Shown piece after piece: positions 17,369 to 26,978 of a stretch of 60,305 nucleotides of DNA. The notes under the pieces are model-generated. The model was not told the DNA's origin, searched no databases, and saw nothing but the letters and a program-made list of their open reading frames with translations. Where the stretch lies: contig CAITXU010000006.1 in assembly GCA_903896505.1 (NCBI GenBank), positions 1-60,305 on the forward strand. The letters are read 5' to 3'. Made by a program: the position numbers and the translations under genes. Position 1 is the first letter of the stretch; each line of letters opens with the position of its first letter. This DNA comes from an uncultured Verrucomicrobiota bacterium (lineage in GTDB: Bacteria > Verrucomicrobiota > Verrucomicrobiia > Limisphaerales > UBA9464).

Positions 17369-18376
17369 TCACGGTGCCACGGTCGATTGGAGGATGAGTG
17401 CCAACCGATGGCCGGCCAGCCTGACCCGCATTTTCGCATCGGCGAGGGCGGTTTGGTGATAAGCCTCGTCGAGGGTCGCTTTCAACGTCTTCTTTCCACC
17501 GATGGTCTGCATCAATTCAAAATTGTAAACATCGCGTTCCGCGATGGTAAACGATTCCCTGGCCCAGACCGCAGGGTCCAGGTTGGACGCGGCGGGACCT
17601 AAATCACCGGATTTCAGGTCGGCAATCCAATTGGACGCATTGACCAAATCGCGGTCCAAACGCGGACGATTGGTGCGACGATCCGGACGGGATGATTTCA
17701 CGAAGATGTCATCCCAATACGCATGCAGCTCCGATTCGTTGTTTGTTTCACCCAACAGGAGAATGTCGTTACCCCCTTTGTCGCCTTTCGGCGTTACCTC
17801 GGTGATGCCGGTGACCGCATGAAGAGGCTGGTGCAAGTCCCCGGCCAAATGAAGGAGCCAAACGAGATCGTAAGCCTTTGCGGCATCCGCCTCGTCGCTG
17901 CCCAGTTGCTTGACCAGCACGTTGATGACCCCCACCGCGTTTGCTTCAGGAGCGGGTGGGAGGTTGGTCGGGGAATCGCCGCTGCCGACCCAAAGAGGCA
18001 GGTCGATGAAATGCCAGCCGGTATGCTGAACGTGATCAAAGGTGACTTGTGTCACCGCCGGTTTGTCCGTTTCATATCCGATATCTTTGTACTCCGGGTG
18101 CCCTCGTTTGATGAGGTCCGGCCAGACGGACGAAGCCATGAACAGCTCGCGATCCGTCGGTGTTGAGCCAGTTGGAAACCCTTGCATCAAAGGGGCCAGG
18201 TCGGGGTGCATCTTGAGGAGCGCAACGACCTTTTGTTGCTGGTCGGATGACAGTTCGTCATAGGCCAGACCCGCCACGATCATGTGTCCGGGACTATTCC
18301 AGGCCAGAACCCGGCCCGGCAAAAGGGATGCGAAGGCCAGGAGCAATGCCGCCCTTGCAATGTTCATGAATTTCAT
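17369..18376 (-). CDS. Secreted S1/P1-type nuclease
   Basis: A 335-residue zinc-dependent single-strand nuclease. A signal peptide (MNIARAALLLAFASLLPGRV) is cut before AWNSPGH, which puts the family's N-terminal Trp (a zinc ligand) at the mature terminus. Further ligands appear in WPD, HFIDLP, HLAGDLHQPLHA and LHAYWDD. The enzyme would act in the periplasm or outside the cell to release nucleotides or phosphate. It is monocistronic and converges on the decayed region at 17240. Confidence 0.92.
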   Translation of the reverse strand: MKFMNIARAALLLAFASLLPGRVLAWNSPGHMIVAGLAYDELSSDQQQKVVALLKMHPDLAPLMQGFPTGSTPTDRELFMASSVWPDLIKRGHPEYKDIGYETDKPAVTQVTFDHVQHTGWHFIDLPLWVGSGDSPTNLPPAPEANAVGVINVLVKQLGSDEADAAKAYDLVWLLHLAGDLHQPLHAVTGITEVTPKGDKGGNDILLLGETNNESELHAYWDDIFVKSSRPDRRTNRPRLDRDLVNASNWIADLKSGDLGPAASNLDPAVWARESFTIAERDVYNFELMQTIGGKKTLKATLDEAYHQTALADAKMRVRLAGHRLALILQSTVAP

Positions 18377-18544
18377 GGTGTGAGAGTTCTCAAGAGTTTT
18401 TGATACGTGACTTATTTGTGGCCCAATATCGGGGGGATTATTAGTGGGTCAAGAGGTGCCTGGTAGCGCGGGCGTTCCGCCTTCGTTACCGATCCAACGT
18501 GCCTGGCCCCAATGGTACCTTTTGTCCCCTCCGCACTCCGTGAC

Positions 18545-18565
18545 AGATTTTTCGGCAAGCGCGTC
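18545..18565 (+). promoter_or_regulatory. Duplicate of ECF sigma upstream block
   Basis: Matches 13178-13198 at 20 of 21 bases with the same 31-base distance to an ATG (18597). Here it sits ahead of the large cytochrome operon, so it may place that operon under the same sigma factor. Confidence 0.5.
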
Positions 18566-18596
18566 GCGATTTCGGAGATAGAGTCAAAATTCGAGA

Positions 18597-18644
18597 ATGC
18601 ATTTGCCGAGTGACGAGCAGCATCGCCAGTTTTCGAGGCTCAAT
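18597..18644 (+). pseudogene. 5' fragment of a second ECF sigma gene
   Basis: The frame reads MHLPSDEQHRQFSRL, matching MHAPGDDQHRQFLRL at the start of the intact sigma factor at 13230. Similarity stops after about 15 codons and the sequence runs into the leader of the cytochrome gene. The rest of that sigma gene has been deleted. Confidence 0.65.
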
Positions 18645-18669
18645 GCAGGGTACGATTCAAAGCCAACCA

Positions 18670-21600
18670 ATGAATTCCACAAAGGCTCAAATTGGGTTTG
18701 GGAGACTCGTGGCGTCCGTCGTTGCACTGGCGGTCGGGATGACACCAGCCACCGCCGTCGCCGCCGGCAACGGCAGTGTGGGGCAACAGATCGGGGTGGC
18801 CGAGGCATCCGACGAGGGCCAGCTCGCCATCAAAAAGTTTGAGCTTGCTCCCGGACTATCCATCCACCTTTTCGCAGCGGAACCAGTTCTGGCCAATCCG
18901 GTCTCGTTTAGCACGGACGGTCAGGGCCGGTGGTATGTGGCGGAGACGTTCCGCGTCTACACCGGCGTGCCGGATGCCTCCGAGCACCTCGACTGGGTTG
19001 AAGAGGACCTTGCCTGTCGCACGGTCGAGGACCGGCTCGCCCTGCTGCATCGCAAATACGGCGACCATTTTCCCGAACTCACCACCTTCTCCGAGCGGAT
19101 TGTTCGGATCGAGGACAAGGACGGCGACGGTGTGGCGGACCATTCCACGGTGTTTGCGGACGGTTTCAATACGCCACTCGACGGCATCGGTGCGGGCGTG
19201 CTGGCCCGTGGAACCAATGTCTGGTTTGCCAACATCCCGAATCTTTGGTTGCTGCAGGATACCAATCACTCCGGAGTGGCCAACAACCGGAAGTCGTTGC
19301 AATACGGTTACGGGGTCCGCGTCGCCTACATGGGCCATGACCTGCATGGCCTACGGATGGGACCGGACGGTCGTCTTTACTTCAGTATTGGTGACCGAGG
19401 GTTGAGCGTGAAGACTGACCACGGGGTGGTGAATAATCCGGACTCCGGTGCGGTCCTTCGCTGCAATCCGGATGGTTCAAAACTCGAAATCTTCGCCACA
19501 GGGTTACGCAATCCACAGGAGCTCGCTTTTGACGACCATGGCAATCTCTTCACCGTCGACAATAACTCGGACGCGGGCGACCAGGCGCGCTGCGTTTATT
19601 TGGTCGAAGGCGGCGACAGCGGCTGGCGGGTGGGATTCCAGTTCATCAATACCCCTGTCCAGCGCGGTCCCTGGATGGCCGAAAAAATCTGGCAGCTTCG
19701 CAATGATGAGCAACCGGCGTACAGCCTGCCACCGCTTGCACACATCGCGTCTGGACCGTCCGGACTCACCTTCAGTTCCGGGACGGGATTGCCAGAGCGG
19801 TATCGAAATCACTTTTTCCTGTGTGACTTTCGCGGTACGGCCAATGGCAGCGGCGTTCTGTCGTTTGCACTGCGTCCCAAAGGAGCTGCCTTTGAGTTGT
19901 TCGATCAACAGCGGTTCCTTTGGAACATCCTCTCGACGGATGTGGAACTGGGTGCGGACGGCAGTGTGTATGTGCTCGATTGGGTCACTGGCTGGGGTAA
20001 GACCGGCAAGGGTCGGATCTATCAGGTGAGCGATCCGGAACGGAAGGCAGACCCGCTCGCCGCTGAAACGAAGCGGTTGCTCGCTGAAGGAATGGCCCAA
20101 CGGGATGCGACCGAACTCGCGAAATGGTTGGAGTTTCCCGATCAGCGCGTTCGTCAGGAAGCGCAATTTGCTTTGGCCGAGCTGAATGAGGTGGGAGTTT
20201 TGGGCGAGGTGGCTGCCCGGGGAACGAATGATATCGCACGCCTGCACGCCATCTGGGGACTCGACCAGATCGCCCGAGCGAAGGCTTCCTCCGACGCGGT
20301 CGCGGCATTGCTACCGTTGCTTGGCGATTCGGATGCCGAGGTTCGCGCGCAGGTCGCAAAGATTCTCGGTGAACAACGAGTCGCTGGAGCGTATGACGGT
20401 CTCACCCGACTTGTGGCCGAATCAAACCCGCGAGTACAGTCCTTTGCCGCGATGGCGCTTGGAAAGCTGGGTCGCCCCGAAGCCGTTCCACTCCTGATTG
20501 CCTTGTTGAAAGAAAATGCCGACCGCGAACCGTATTTGAGGCATGCAGCGGTGATGGGGCTGACTTGGCTGGGAGATACCACCTCGCTGACCGACGCCCT
20601 AACCGATGCGTCCTCGTCCGTTCGCCTGGGGGCGCTGCTGGCCCTGAGGCGACTCGGGCGGAGCGAAGTAGCCAATGCTCTCGAAGATACTGAACCGCAG
20701 ATTGTTCTCGAAGCGGCCCGGGCCATTCACGATCAACCCATCCCGGGTGCCTTGCCGCAACTGGCAGCGCTGATCTTCAGGCCCTCCTCCACCTCGTCTC
20801 CGCTCTTACGCCGGGTCATCAATGCCAATTTTCACCTCGGAACACCTCAGGCTGCCGCAAATCTGGTTCGCTTCGCCGCCCGCTCGGATGCTCCGGATAA
20901 CCTGCGAGTCGAGGCGTTGGAAGCCGTCGCTCTGTGGCCAAAGCCGCCCAATCTGGACCGGCTGTTGAACATTTACCGCCCGTCCGCACCTCGCGATTTG
21001 GCTCCGGCAAAAGAATCCGTGGAGCTGTTGTTGGTGCCGTTGTTGGCAACAGCCTCCGATCCGGTTCGCGCTGCTGCCATTTCAGTGATCGACCAATTTG
21101 GGCTGACCCATTTCAGCGAGACCTTGCTGCCGATTGCCACCAACGGATTGGCGACCCCCGAACTGCGAATTGCTGCTCTGAAGGTTCTCGGCGAAAGTCC
21201 GGAACCGGACTTCATTCCGGCGGTCCGAGCTGCGGTGGCCAGCACCAACGCGGAATTAAGAGCGGAAGGCCTAAGGCAGTTGACGCGGTTGGCCCCCGAA
21301 GAAGCCGTTACTGCCATTCGTGCCGCAGGAGACAATGGTTCCCTGCGTGAACAGCAAACGGCGCTCAACGCCCTGGCCAGCCTCACCAACCAGGCCGCCA
21401 CCATTCTCGCCCGCGAGTGGGCCCACAAACTGGCGATCGGCAACGTTCCGAAGGAACTGCAACTCGACGTCATTGAGGTGGCATCGAGAAGCGATTCACC
21501 CGAGGTGCGGGCAGGTCTAAAAACCTTCGATGCCGCGCGCGGCACGAATTCCATCGCACCCTTCTCGGAGGCATTGTTCGGTGGCGATGCCGCAGCTGGA

Positions 21601-21999
21601 CGAAAGATTTTCTTCGAACGGACGGATGCCTCCTGTTTGCGCTGTCACAAGATTGGCTGGGAGGGAGGCGACGTCGGACCCAACCTGACTGGCATCGCTC
21701 AGCGTCACCCCCGCGAATATCTTCTGGAGTCCATGGTTGCGCCCAACGCACAAATCGCCGCCGGATTCGAAAGTGTCACGCTCACCATGAAGAATGGTTC
21801 CGTCCTTGCCGGATCGGTAAAACAGGAGACTTCCGACTGGCTCGAGCTCAACTCACCCGAGGAAGGCTTCCTCAATCTTCGCAAGACCGAAATAGCCGGA
21901 CGGCAACGGGGCCTTTCGGGAATGCCGGAAGGCTTTGGGCAATCCTTGAGTAAACGCGACCTGCGCGATTTGGTCGAATTTCTAGCCTCATTGAAATAG
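18670..21999 (+). CDS. PVC-type membrane-bound dehydrogenase with HEAT repeats and cytochrome c
   Basis: A 1109-residue exported protein. After a signal peptide (about residues 1-36, GRLVASVVALAVGMTPATAV) comes a beta-propeller of the TIGR02604 membrane-bound dehydrogenase type (residues about 60-460, ending VYVLDWVTGWGKTGKGRIYQV), a long HEAT-repeat solenoid (about 480-960), and a C-terminal heme domain with CLRCH at residues 989-993. This architecture is typical of Verrucomicrobia and Planctomycetes. It probably oxidises a sugar or polyol in the periplasm and passes electrons to the diheme protein encoded 25 bp downstream. ATG 18670 is chosen because the earlier in-frame GTG lies in the sigma fragment. 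Confidence 0.88.
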   Translation: MNSTKAQIGFGRLVASVVALAVGMTPATAVAAGNGSVGQQIGVAEASDEGQLAIKKFELAPGLSIHLFAAEPVLANPVSFSTDGQGRWYVAETFRVYTGVPDASEHLDWVEEDLACRTVEDRLALLHRKYGDHFPELTTFSERIVRIEDKDGDGVADHSTVFADGFNTPLDGIGAGVLARGTNVWFANIPNLWLLQDTNHSGVANNRKSLQYGYGVRVAYMGHDLHGLRMGPDGRLYFSIGDRGLSVKTDHGVVNNPDSGAVLRCNPDGSKLEIFATGLRNPQELAFDDHGNLFTVDNNSDAGDQARCVYLVEGGDSGWRVGFQFINTPVQRGPWMAEKIWQLRNDEQPAYSLPPLAHIASGPSGLTFSSGTGLPERYRNHFFLCDFRGTANGSGVLSFALRPKGAAFELFDQQRFLWNILSTDVELGADGSVYVLDWVTGWGKTGKGRIYQVSDPERKADPLAAETKRLLAEGMAQRDATELAKWLEFPDQRVRQEAQFALAELNEVGVLGEVAARGTNDIARLHAIWGLDQIARAKASSDAVAALLPLLGDSDAEVRAQVAKILGEQRVAGAYDGLTRLVAESNPRVQSFAAMALGKLGRPEAVPLLIALLKENADREPYLRHAAVMGLTWLGDTTSLTDALTDASSSVRLGALLALRRLGRSEVANALEDTEPQIVLEAARAIHDQPIPGALPQLAALIFRPSSTSSPLLRRVINANFHLGTPQAAANLVRFAARSDAPDNLRVEALEAVALWPKPPNLDRLLNIYRPSAPRDLAPAKESVELLLVPLLATASDPVRAAAISVIDQFGLTHFSETLLPIATNGLATPELRIAALKVLGESPEPDFIPAVRAAVASTNAELRAEGLRQLTRLAPEEAVTAIRAAGDNGSLREQQTALNALASLTNQAATILAREWAHKLAIGNVPKELQLDVIEVASRSDSPEVRAGLKTFDAARGTNSIAPFSEALFGGDAAAGRKIFFERTDASCLRCHKIGWEGGDVGPNLTGIAQRHPREYLLESMVAPNAQIAAGFESVTLTMKNGSVLAGSVKQETSDWLELNSPEEGFLNLRKTEIAGRQRGLSGMPEGFGQSLSKRDLRDLVEFLASLK

Positions 22000-22024
22000 C
22001 TCACACCCCTCGCTGCGACATTCC

Positions 22025-22894
22025 ATGAATCTTTTCCAAAGCGCGATGTTCCGTCTCTTTGCCGTGGGATTCATTCTGGAGGTAGACGCCGGGCCGACAA
22101 CGGCCACAAAGCCGCCCGCGCTCGATCTATCGAGTTTCACTCGCGCGGATTTTGAAAAGGCCATTGCCACGGTCGGCACCAACAAATTAAGGCCGTCCGC
22201 AGAACGGGTTCTCGGCAGTTTGCCTTCGTATAGCTCAGTTCGACCGGGAGGGCTGACAGAGGAGGAACTTTCGGGATACATGCGAAAAGCCAGCCAGCTT
22301 TTTGAGACGGGCGAGGCGGTACCGGTGGCCGACGTCTCGCTCGACAGTTCCCTGGATGCCCAGGTCCGGCAACCGATGCTCAATTACGTCTCCTTCTTCA
22401 CCAACAATGCGGTCGACGTTTACCTGCTGGTTCAAAAGCCGTTGAACCAGAAGAAATGGAATCACTACTCGATTGTGCGCGATAAGACCGTCTCACCTCC
22501 CATCGCCTATTACGCTGACGTGCTGCCCGACAAAATTCATTTTAAGGGGGCCGAGTGCTTCGCCTGCCACGCTTCAGGTCCCCGCATCATCCGTCCGTTT
22601 CGTCCCGATTTGTTGAGCGATGCCGACCAGGCCCGTCAAATCAACGACTACATCACGGAACAGGAGGTTCCTCCCTTGCACTTTCCCGCAGATGAACCGC
22701 GGGTTGAGTACGGCGGTGCCCTGACCATGAAACGGTGTGCCAAATGTCATTCCGATTCTGCAGACCGTGGGCCGCTGTACCGGGTGCACGGTCCGAGCAT
22801 TCGAGCCTTGGTGGAGTATGGCCACATGCCACCCAAGGGAGCACTGGCCCCCGACGAACTCACCCAGTTGGAAGACTGGCTCGCCTCAAAATGA
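22025..22894 (+). CDS. Diheme c-type cytochrome
   Basis: A 289-residue exported protein with two heme-binding sites, CFACH (residues 178-182) and CAKCH (238-242). The N-terminus is a short hydrophobic signal (FRLFAVGFILEVDA). The segment VDVYLLVQKPLNQKKWNHYS and the late HMPPKGALAPDELTQLEDWL resemble cytochrome-c subunits that accept electrons from a dehydrogenase. It lies between two PVC-type dehydrogenases with gaps of 25 and 34 bp, so it is probably their shared electron carrier. Confidence 0.75.
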   Translation: MNLFQSAMFRLFAVGFILEVDAGPTTATKPPALDLSSFTRADFEKAIATVGTNKLRPSAERVLGSLPSYSSVRPGGLTEEELSGYMRKASQLFETGEAVPVADVSLDSSLDAQVRQPMLNYVSFFTNNAVDVYLLVQKPLNQKKWNHYSIVRDKTVSPPIAYYADVLPDKIHFKGAECFACHASGPRIIRPFRPDLLSDADQARQINDYITEQEVPPLHFPADEPRVEYGGALTMKRCAKCHSDSADRGPLYRVHGPSIRALVEYGHMPPKGALAPDELTQLEDWLASK

Positions 22895-22928
22895 ACTTTT
22901 GCCCGAAAATCTCCGTTTTCAATCGCCT

Positions 22929-25694
22929 ATGAAAAACCACAGTACTGGTCAACGTCGGCCCTTTGTCCGCCACGCCGCGCAAGGCCTGTTCGTCCTGTTC
23001 GTTTCCGCTCATCTCCTGGCGGAGATACCCCGGCCGGGCGACGCGCCAACCGCCCAGACGCCCGAGCAAAGCGCGTCCGCCTTCAAGCTGCCGGACGGTT
23101 TCCGAATGGAAGTCGTCGCGAGCGAACCTCTCATCGCATCCCCCTCCGGCATCTGTTGGGATGAGCAGGGTCGCCTGTTTGTCAGTGAGCTTCACGGGTA
23201 CAATCTCGAGGGGCAGTTGGACGTCGAGGAACTCAACAAGACCGGAAAACTCGATAGCGAGGTCCGTCGCGTTCAGGCCGACGAGAAGTTTAAACAAGCC
23301 GCCATGAAGGGCACTTATGGAGTTGTGAAGCTCTTAAGTGATACCAACGGTGATGGGCGCATGGATAAAGCAGTGGTCTGGGCTGCCGATTTGCCTCCCG
23401 TCTATGGTCTGGTTCCTGCGAGGGGCGGGATCATTGTCGCCGCTGCGCCGGATATCATTTTCCTGGCGGACCGCGACGGCGACGGCAAAGCCGAAGTGCG
23501 GGAAGTCCTCTATACAGGCTTTCCGGTCGGCATGCTCGAACGCGGCATCAACGCCCCTCAATGGGGGGCTGACGGCTGGATTTATTTTGGGCGCGGTCAT
23601 GGCGGGGGAAAAATCACCGGACCGCATTTGCCCTCACCCGTTGATCTACCGGGAACGGATTTCCGTATTCGCGCGGACGGCACCGCCATCGAGCCCGTCA
23701 CGGGAGGCACTGGAACGTTTGGTTTTGCCATGACCGAGGCGGGCGACCGTTTCACCGTCACCACCACCGCACCCGCCATCTTCATTGCCCCGCTCCCCTG
23801 GCGTTATCTGATTCGCAATCCCGACTTTGCCATCTCGGACATTGAAGTTCGCACCGGTGACAGCCATGCCTACTCCCTTTCAAGGCCACATCCCTGGCGT
23901 CAAAAACGCGCCGAGGACCCGGAGTATTTTAAATATTACAACAGCCGGTACGGTGCCGCTGAAAGCGAGGCCGACGGCTGGTTCACCGCCGCCTGCGGAT
24001 CGATGGTCTATCAGGACCATGCCCTGCCGGGTCTGCATGGCCAGCATTTCGCCTGCGAGCCTTCCGGCAACCTCATCCACCGTCAGATGATCGAGGCCGA
24101 TGGATCGGTCCTCAAAACACACCGGGCGCCGGGGGAGGAAAAATCGGAGTTCGCTGCCAGCACCGATCCATGGAGTCATCCCATCCGCCTTCAACATGGT
24201 CCGGATGGGTCCATCTGGGTGGTCGATTATTACCGGGAAATCATCGAGGACTACTCGGCCATTCCACGCCACCTGCAGCAGCAGTACGGCCTGTACAACG
24301 GCCATGATCGTGGTCGCATCTATCGTCTCACCCACCGGGACGCGCCAACAGCCCCTTCGTCGGACATGAGCGGGCTCGACTCCAAGTCACTGGCACTCGA
24401 ATGCGCCAGTCCGTATTTGTGGCGACGCCAGACGGCGCAACGGTTGCTGGTGGAACGAAACGCAAAGGAAGCGCAATCCCCGCTGCGGAACCTCCTCACG
24501 AACAAGAATGCCGACGCCTCCACGATCATCACCGTGCTCCGAACCCTGGACGGTTTGGGAGTGCTCAGGCCGGCGGACATTCAGCCCTTTCTGGTTCATC
24601 CGGAACCCTCGGTCCGCATCCATGCGCTTCAATTGGCCGATCCGTGGTTCGCAAAGCCTGACGGGCAGGCCCTTCTAAAGGCCGCACTGGCGGCGGGCAC
24701 CGACGAGCAAAATCCGCGCGTTCAGATTCAAGTTGCTTTGAGTCTGGGTGAAAGCCAGGAACCCGAGGCGTTTGACCTGCTGGCCCGGTACGCCCTGCTC
24801 CATCACACCGTACGATGGATGGACGCCGCCCTCCTGTCGTCATTGCATGGAAGGGGAGTTGAAATGCTGGCCCGGTTGATCAAGGAACCGGGTGCGCCCT
24901 CCGCGATCCTCAGGCGACTCGCGCAATCGGTCGCCGCCCGGCGCGATGAAGCGGAGTTGGCTCATACCCTGGAACTGACCGATGGGGCGAAACCGGAGTT
25001 CCAGGCCGCCATCCTGGATGGGCTGGCCAAAGGCAGGAAGAACGTTCCCCGCAAGCCACTCGCCGAGAAATCTTCACGTTCTGTTCTTGCCGCACTGGCC
25101 GCAAGTGCCGACGTCGATGTCCGCAAAGCCTCGCGTGCCCTGGAAGAGACGTGGGTGGCCGAGGTCACCGAGGAGGACGGTGCTCTTCCCGTGGGAGCGT
25201 TGCCTCCCGTCGAGACAGTCAGTGACGAAACCTTCCGCAAGTATGTCACCGCGCTGAAAAACCCGCGCAATCCGGCCCGGGGCCATGAACTCTTTCTTCA
25301 GGCCTGCGCGACTTGCCATCGGATCGGCACCGAAGGACATGAAGTGGGCCCTGATTTGCTGGGGCAGATCGGCATGGCCGAGGAAGGGTTGCTCAAGGAC
25401 ATCCTGCTTCCCAATGACCGAATCCGTCCGGGCTATGAGACAACCGTGGTGCAAACCGCCGATGGTCGTCTGATAACGGGGATTCTCAAGGACGACGGCG
25501 CGACAAGCCTAACCCTTGCTTTGCCCAACGGCGTCGAACAGGTGTTGCTGCGGAAGGATGTGGCCGGTGTGCGACGACTCTCTACATCTCTGATGCCATC
25601 GTTCGCGGGTGGACTTGCCCCCGCCGACGTCGCTGACGTTCTGGCCTGGCTTCGGTCTGGCCTGAAAGGACCCGGTCCCGCTGCCAAGCGCTGA
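22929..25694 (+). CDS. Second PVC-type dehydrogenase with HEAT-like region and cytochrome c
   Basis: A 921-residue exported protein of the same class as the gene at 18670 but of another subfamily. It has a signal peptide (GLFVLFVSAHLLAEI), a beta-propeller (SAFKLPDGFRMEVVASEPLI to HDRGRIYRLTH, about residues 40-460), a helical HEAT-like middle, and a heme site CATCHRIG (C793, C796, H797). GTEGHEVGPDLLGQIG after the heme site is typical of the Pirellula/Verrucomicrobium heme domain TIGR02603. ATG 22929 (MKNHSTGQ) gives a normal signal; the frame extends upstream only as a shadow of the previous gene. Confidence 0.88.
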   Translation: MKNHSTGQRRPFVRHAAQGLFVLFVSAHLLAEIPRPGDAPTAQTPEQSASAFKLPDGFRMEVVASEPLIASPSGICWDEQGRLFVSELHGYNLEGQLDVEELNKTGKLDSEVRRVQADEKFKQAAMKGTYGVVKLLSDTNGDGRMDKAVVWAADLPPVYGLVPARGGIIVAAAPDIIFLADRDGDGKAEVREVLYTGFPVGMLERGINAPQWGADGWIYFGRGHGGGKITGPHLPSPVDLPGTDFRIRADGTAIEPVTGGTGTFGFAMTEAGDRFTVTTTAPAIFIAPLPWRYLIRNPDFAISDIEVRTGDSHAYSLSRPHPWRQKRAEDPEYFKYYNSRYGAAESEADGWFTAACGSMVYQDHALPGLHGQHFACEPSGNLIHRQMIEADGSVLKTHRAPGEEKSEFAASTDPWSHPIRLQHGPDGSIWVVDYYREIIEDYSAIPRHLQQQYGLYNGHDRGRIYRLTHRDAPTAPSSDMSGLDSKSLALECASPYLWRRQTAQRLLVERNAKEAQSPLRNLLTNKNADASTIITVLRTLDGLGVLRPADIQPFLVHPEPSVRIHALQLADPWFAKPDGQALLKAALAAGTDEQNPRVQIQVALSLGESQEPEAFDLLARYALLHHTVRWMDAALLSSLHGRGVEMLARLIKEPGAPSAILRRLAQSVAARRDEAELAHTLELTDGAKPEFQAAILDGLAKGRKNVPRKPLAEKSSRSVLAALAASADVDVRKASRALEETWVAEVTEEDGALPVGALPPVETVSDETFRKYVTALKNPRNPARGHELFLQACATCHRIGTEGHEVGPDLLGQIGMAEEGLLKDILLPNDRIRPGYETTVVQTADGRLITGILKDDGATSLTLALPNGVEQVLLRKDVAGVRRLSTSLMPSFAGGLAPADVADVLAWLRSGLKGPGPAAKR

Positions 25695-25757
25695 GGCCGC
25701 CGTTGCTCCTCCGTCGATGTAGACGTCGGCAAACAAATCCCCCATTCTCTGTCCAAC

Positions 25758-26978
25758 ATGCCCAATCGTTTGCGCTTTCTCACCGCAATGGTCGCGACCC
25801 TGACCTGGTTTTCTGCTGCCTCTGCGGAAGTCCATTTGCCGCCGGGATTTGCAGTCGAAACCGTCGTGGGTTCCGACTCCGTGAGTGAACCGATGGATCT
25901 GACCTTCGCTCCTGATGGGGCTGCCTGGGTCACGGGGCGTGCTGGGGACCTCTGGCGCATTGATACCGTGGCGCGGACCTCCCATCGTGTCGGGCGAGTG
26001 GAAACCGACGTCAGCGGCGACCGGGGACTGCACGGGGTCGCGCTACACCCCGATTTCCCGCGAACCCCGCAGGTGTTCCTGTCCTATCATTCCACCCAAC
26101 ATGCGCCCTCCCAGTATCGGGCCCGCGTGGTGCGCTACACCGTTGCGGGGGAGGGGGCTTCGGCAACTCTGGATGCGGCCAGCGAGGCGACTCTGATCGA
26201 ATGGGTGGGCGATCCGGCAGGACAACACGTGGGCGGTGCCCTGTTGGCTCATCCCACAGAACAATTGCTCTACGTCAGTGCCGGCGAAAACAATCAGAAC
26301 TCCCGGATCAAACAGTACTGCGACGACCCGGAAAACAAGGCGCAATCACTGCGCGATCTACGTGGTAAGGTCCTGCGCATCGGATTCGATGGCTCCGTCC
26401 CGACCAACAATCCCTTTGCCGATGTCCCGAATGCGCAAGCCGCCATCTTTACCCGTGGTCACCGTCAGCCGTGGTCGCTCGATTATGATGCACCCACCGG
26501 CCTCATCCTTGAGGCGGAAAACGGCGGTGACCTCACCGATGACTACGATGAGGTGAACAGCATCGTCGCCGGTGCGAACTTTGGCTGGCCCCGGGTCTTT
26601 GGCGACGGCTGGTCCACCACATCGCGCACCAATCGGATTGATGGCTTTCAATCCCCCTGGTTCACCTATAAACGGAACACGGGTGCGTCCTGCACCGGGG
26701 CAATCATCTACCGGAAACCTGCGGCGGGAGGGGGCTTTCCGGCAAAATACACCGGAGCGTTCTTCTACGCCGACTTTGCGCGAACGACGATCCGTAGCGC
26801 CCCCGTGGACGCAGCCACCGGCAAGCCCGGCGAGAGTGAACCCTTCCTCCAAGGCGGCACCGCCGGTGCGGTTGCCATTCGCCTGGGACCAGACGGAGCC
26901 CTTTATTTCATCACACACGGCGGCGCTACCACCGCCTCGACCAACGACACCCTCTCACGCATTGTCTGGAAGCCCTGA
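25758..26978 (+). CDS. PQQ-dependent sugar dehydrogenase-like protein (GSDH family)
   Basis: A 406-residue secreted beta-propeller. The signal peptide (LRFLTAMVATLTWFSAASA) is followed by VHLPPGFAVETVVGSDSVSE, GDRGLHGVALHPDFP, GGALLAHPTEQLLYVSAGEN, FTRGHRQPWSLDYD and GANFGWPRVFGDG. These are the motifs of the glucose/sorbosone dehydrogenase (soluble PQQ) family, including the catalytic-His strand (GLHG). It is the last gene of the operon, 63 bp after the second dehydrogenase. A role in periplasmic sugar oxidation coupled to the upstream cytochromes is likely; the sugar is unknown. Confidence 0.87.
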   Translation: MPNRLRFLTAMVATLTWFSAASAEVHLPPGFAVETVVGSDSVSEPMDLTFAPDGAAWVTGRAGDLWRIDTVARTSHRVGRVETDVSGDRGLHGVALHPDFPRTPQVFLSYHSTQHAPSQYRARVVRYTVAGEGASATLDAASEATLIEWVGDPAGQHVGGALLAHPTEQLLYVSAGENNQNSRIKQYCDDPENKAQSLRDLRGKVLRIGFDGSVPTNNPFADVPNAQAAIFTRGHRQPWSLDYDAPTGLILEAENGGDLTDDYDEVNSIVAGANFGWPRVFGDGWSTTSRTNRIDGFQSPWFTYKRNTGASCTGAIIYRKPAAGGGFPAKYTGAFFYADFARTTIRSAPVDAATGKPGESEPFLQGGTAGAVAIRLGPDGALYFITHGGATTASTNDTLSRIVWKP

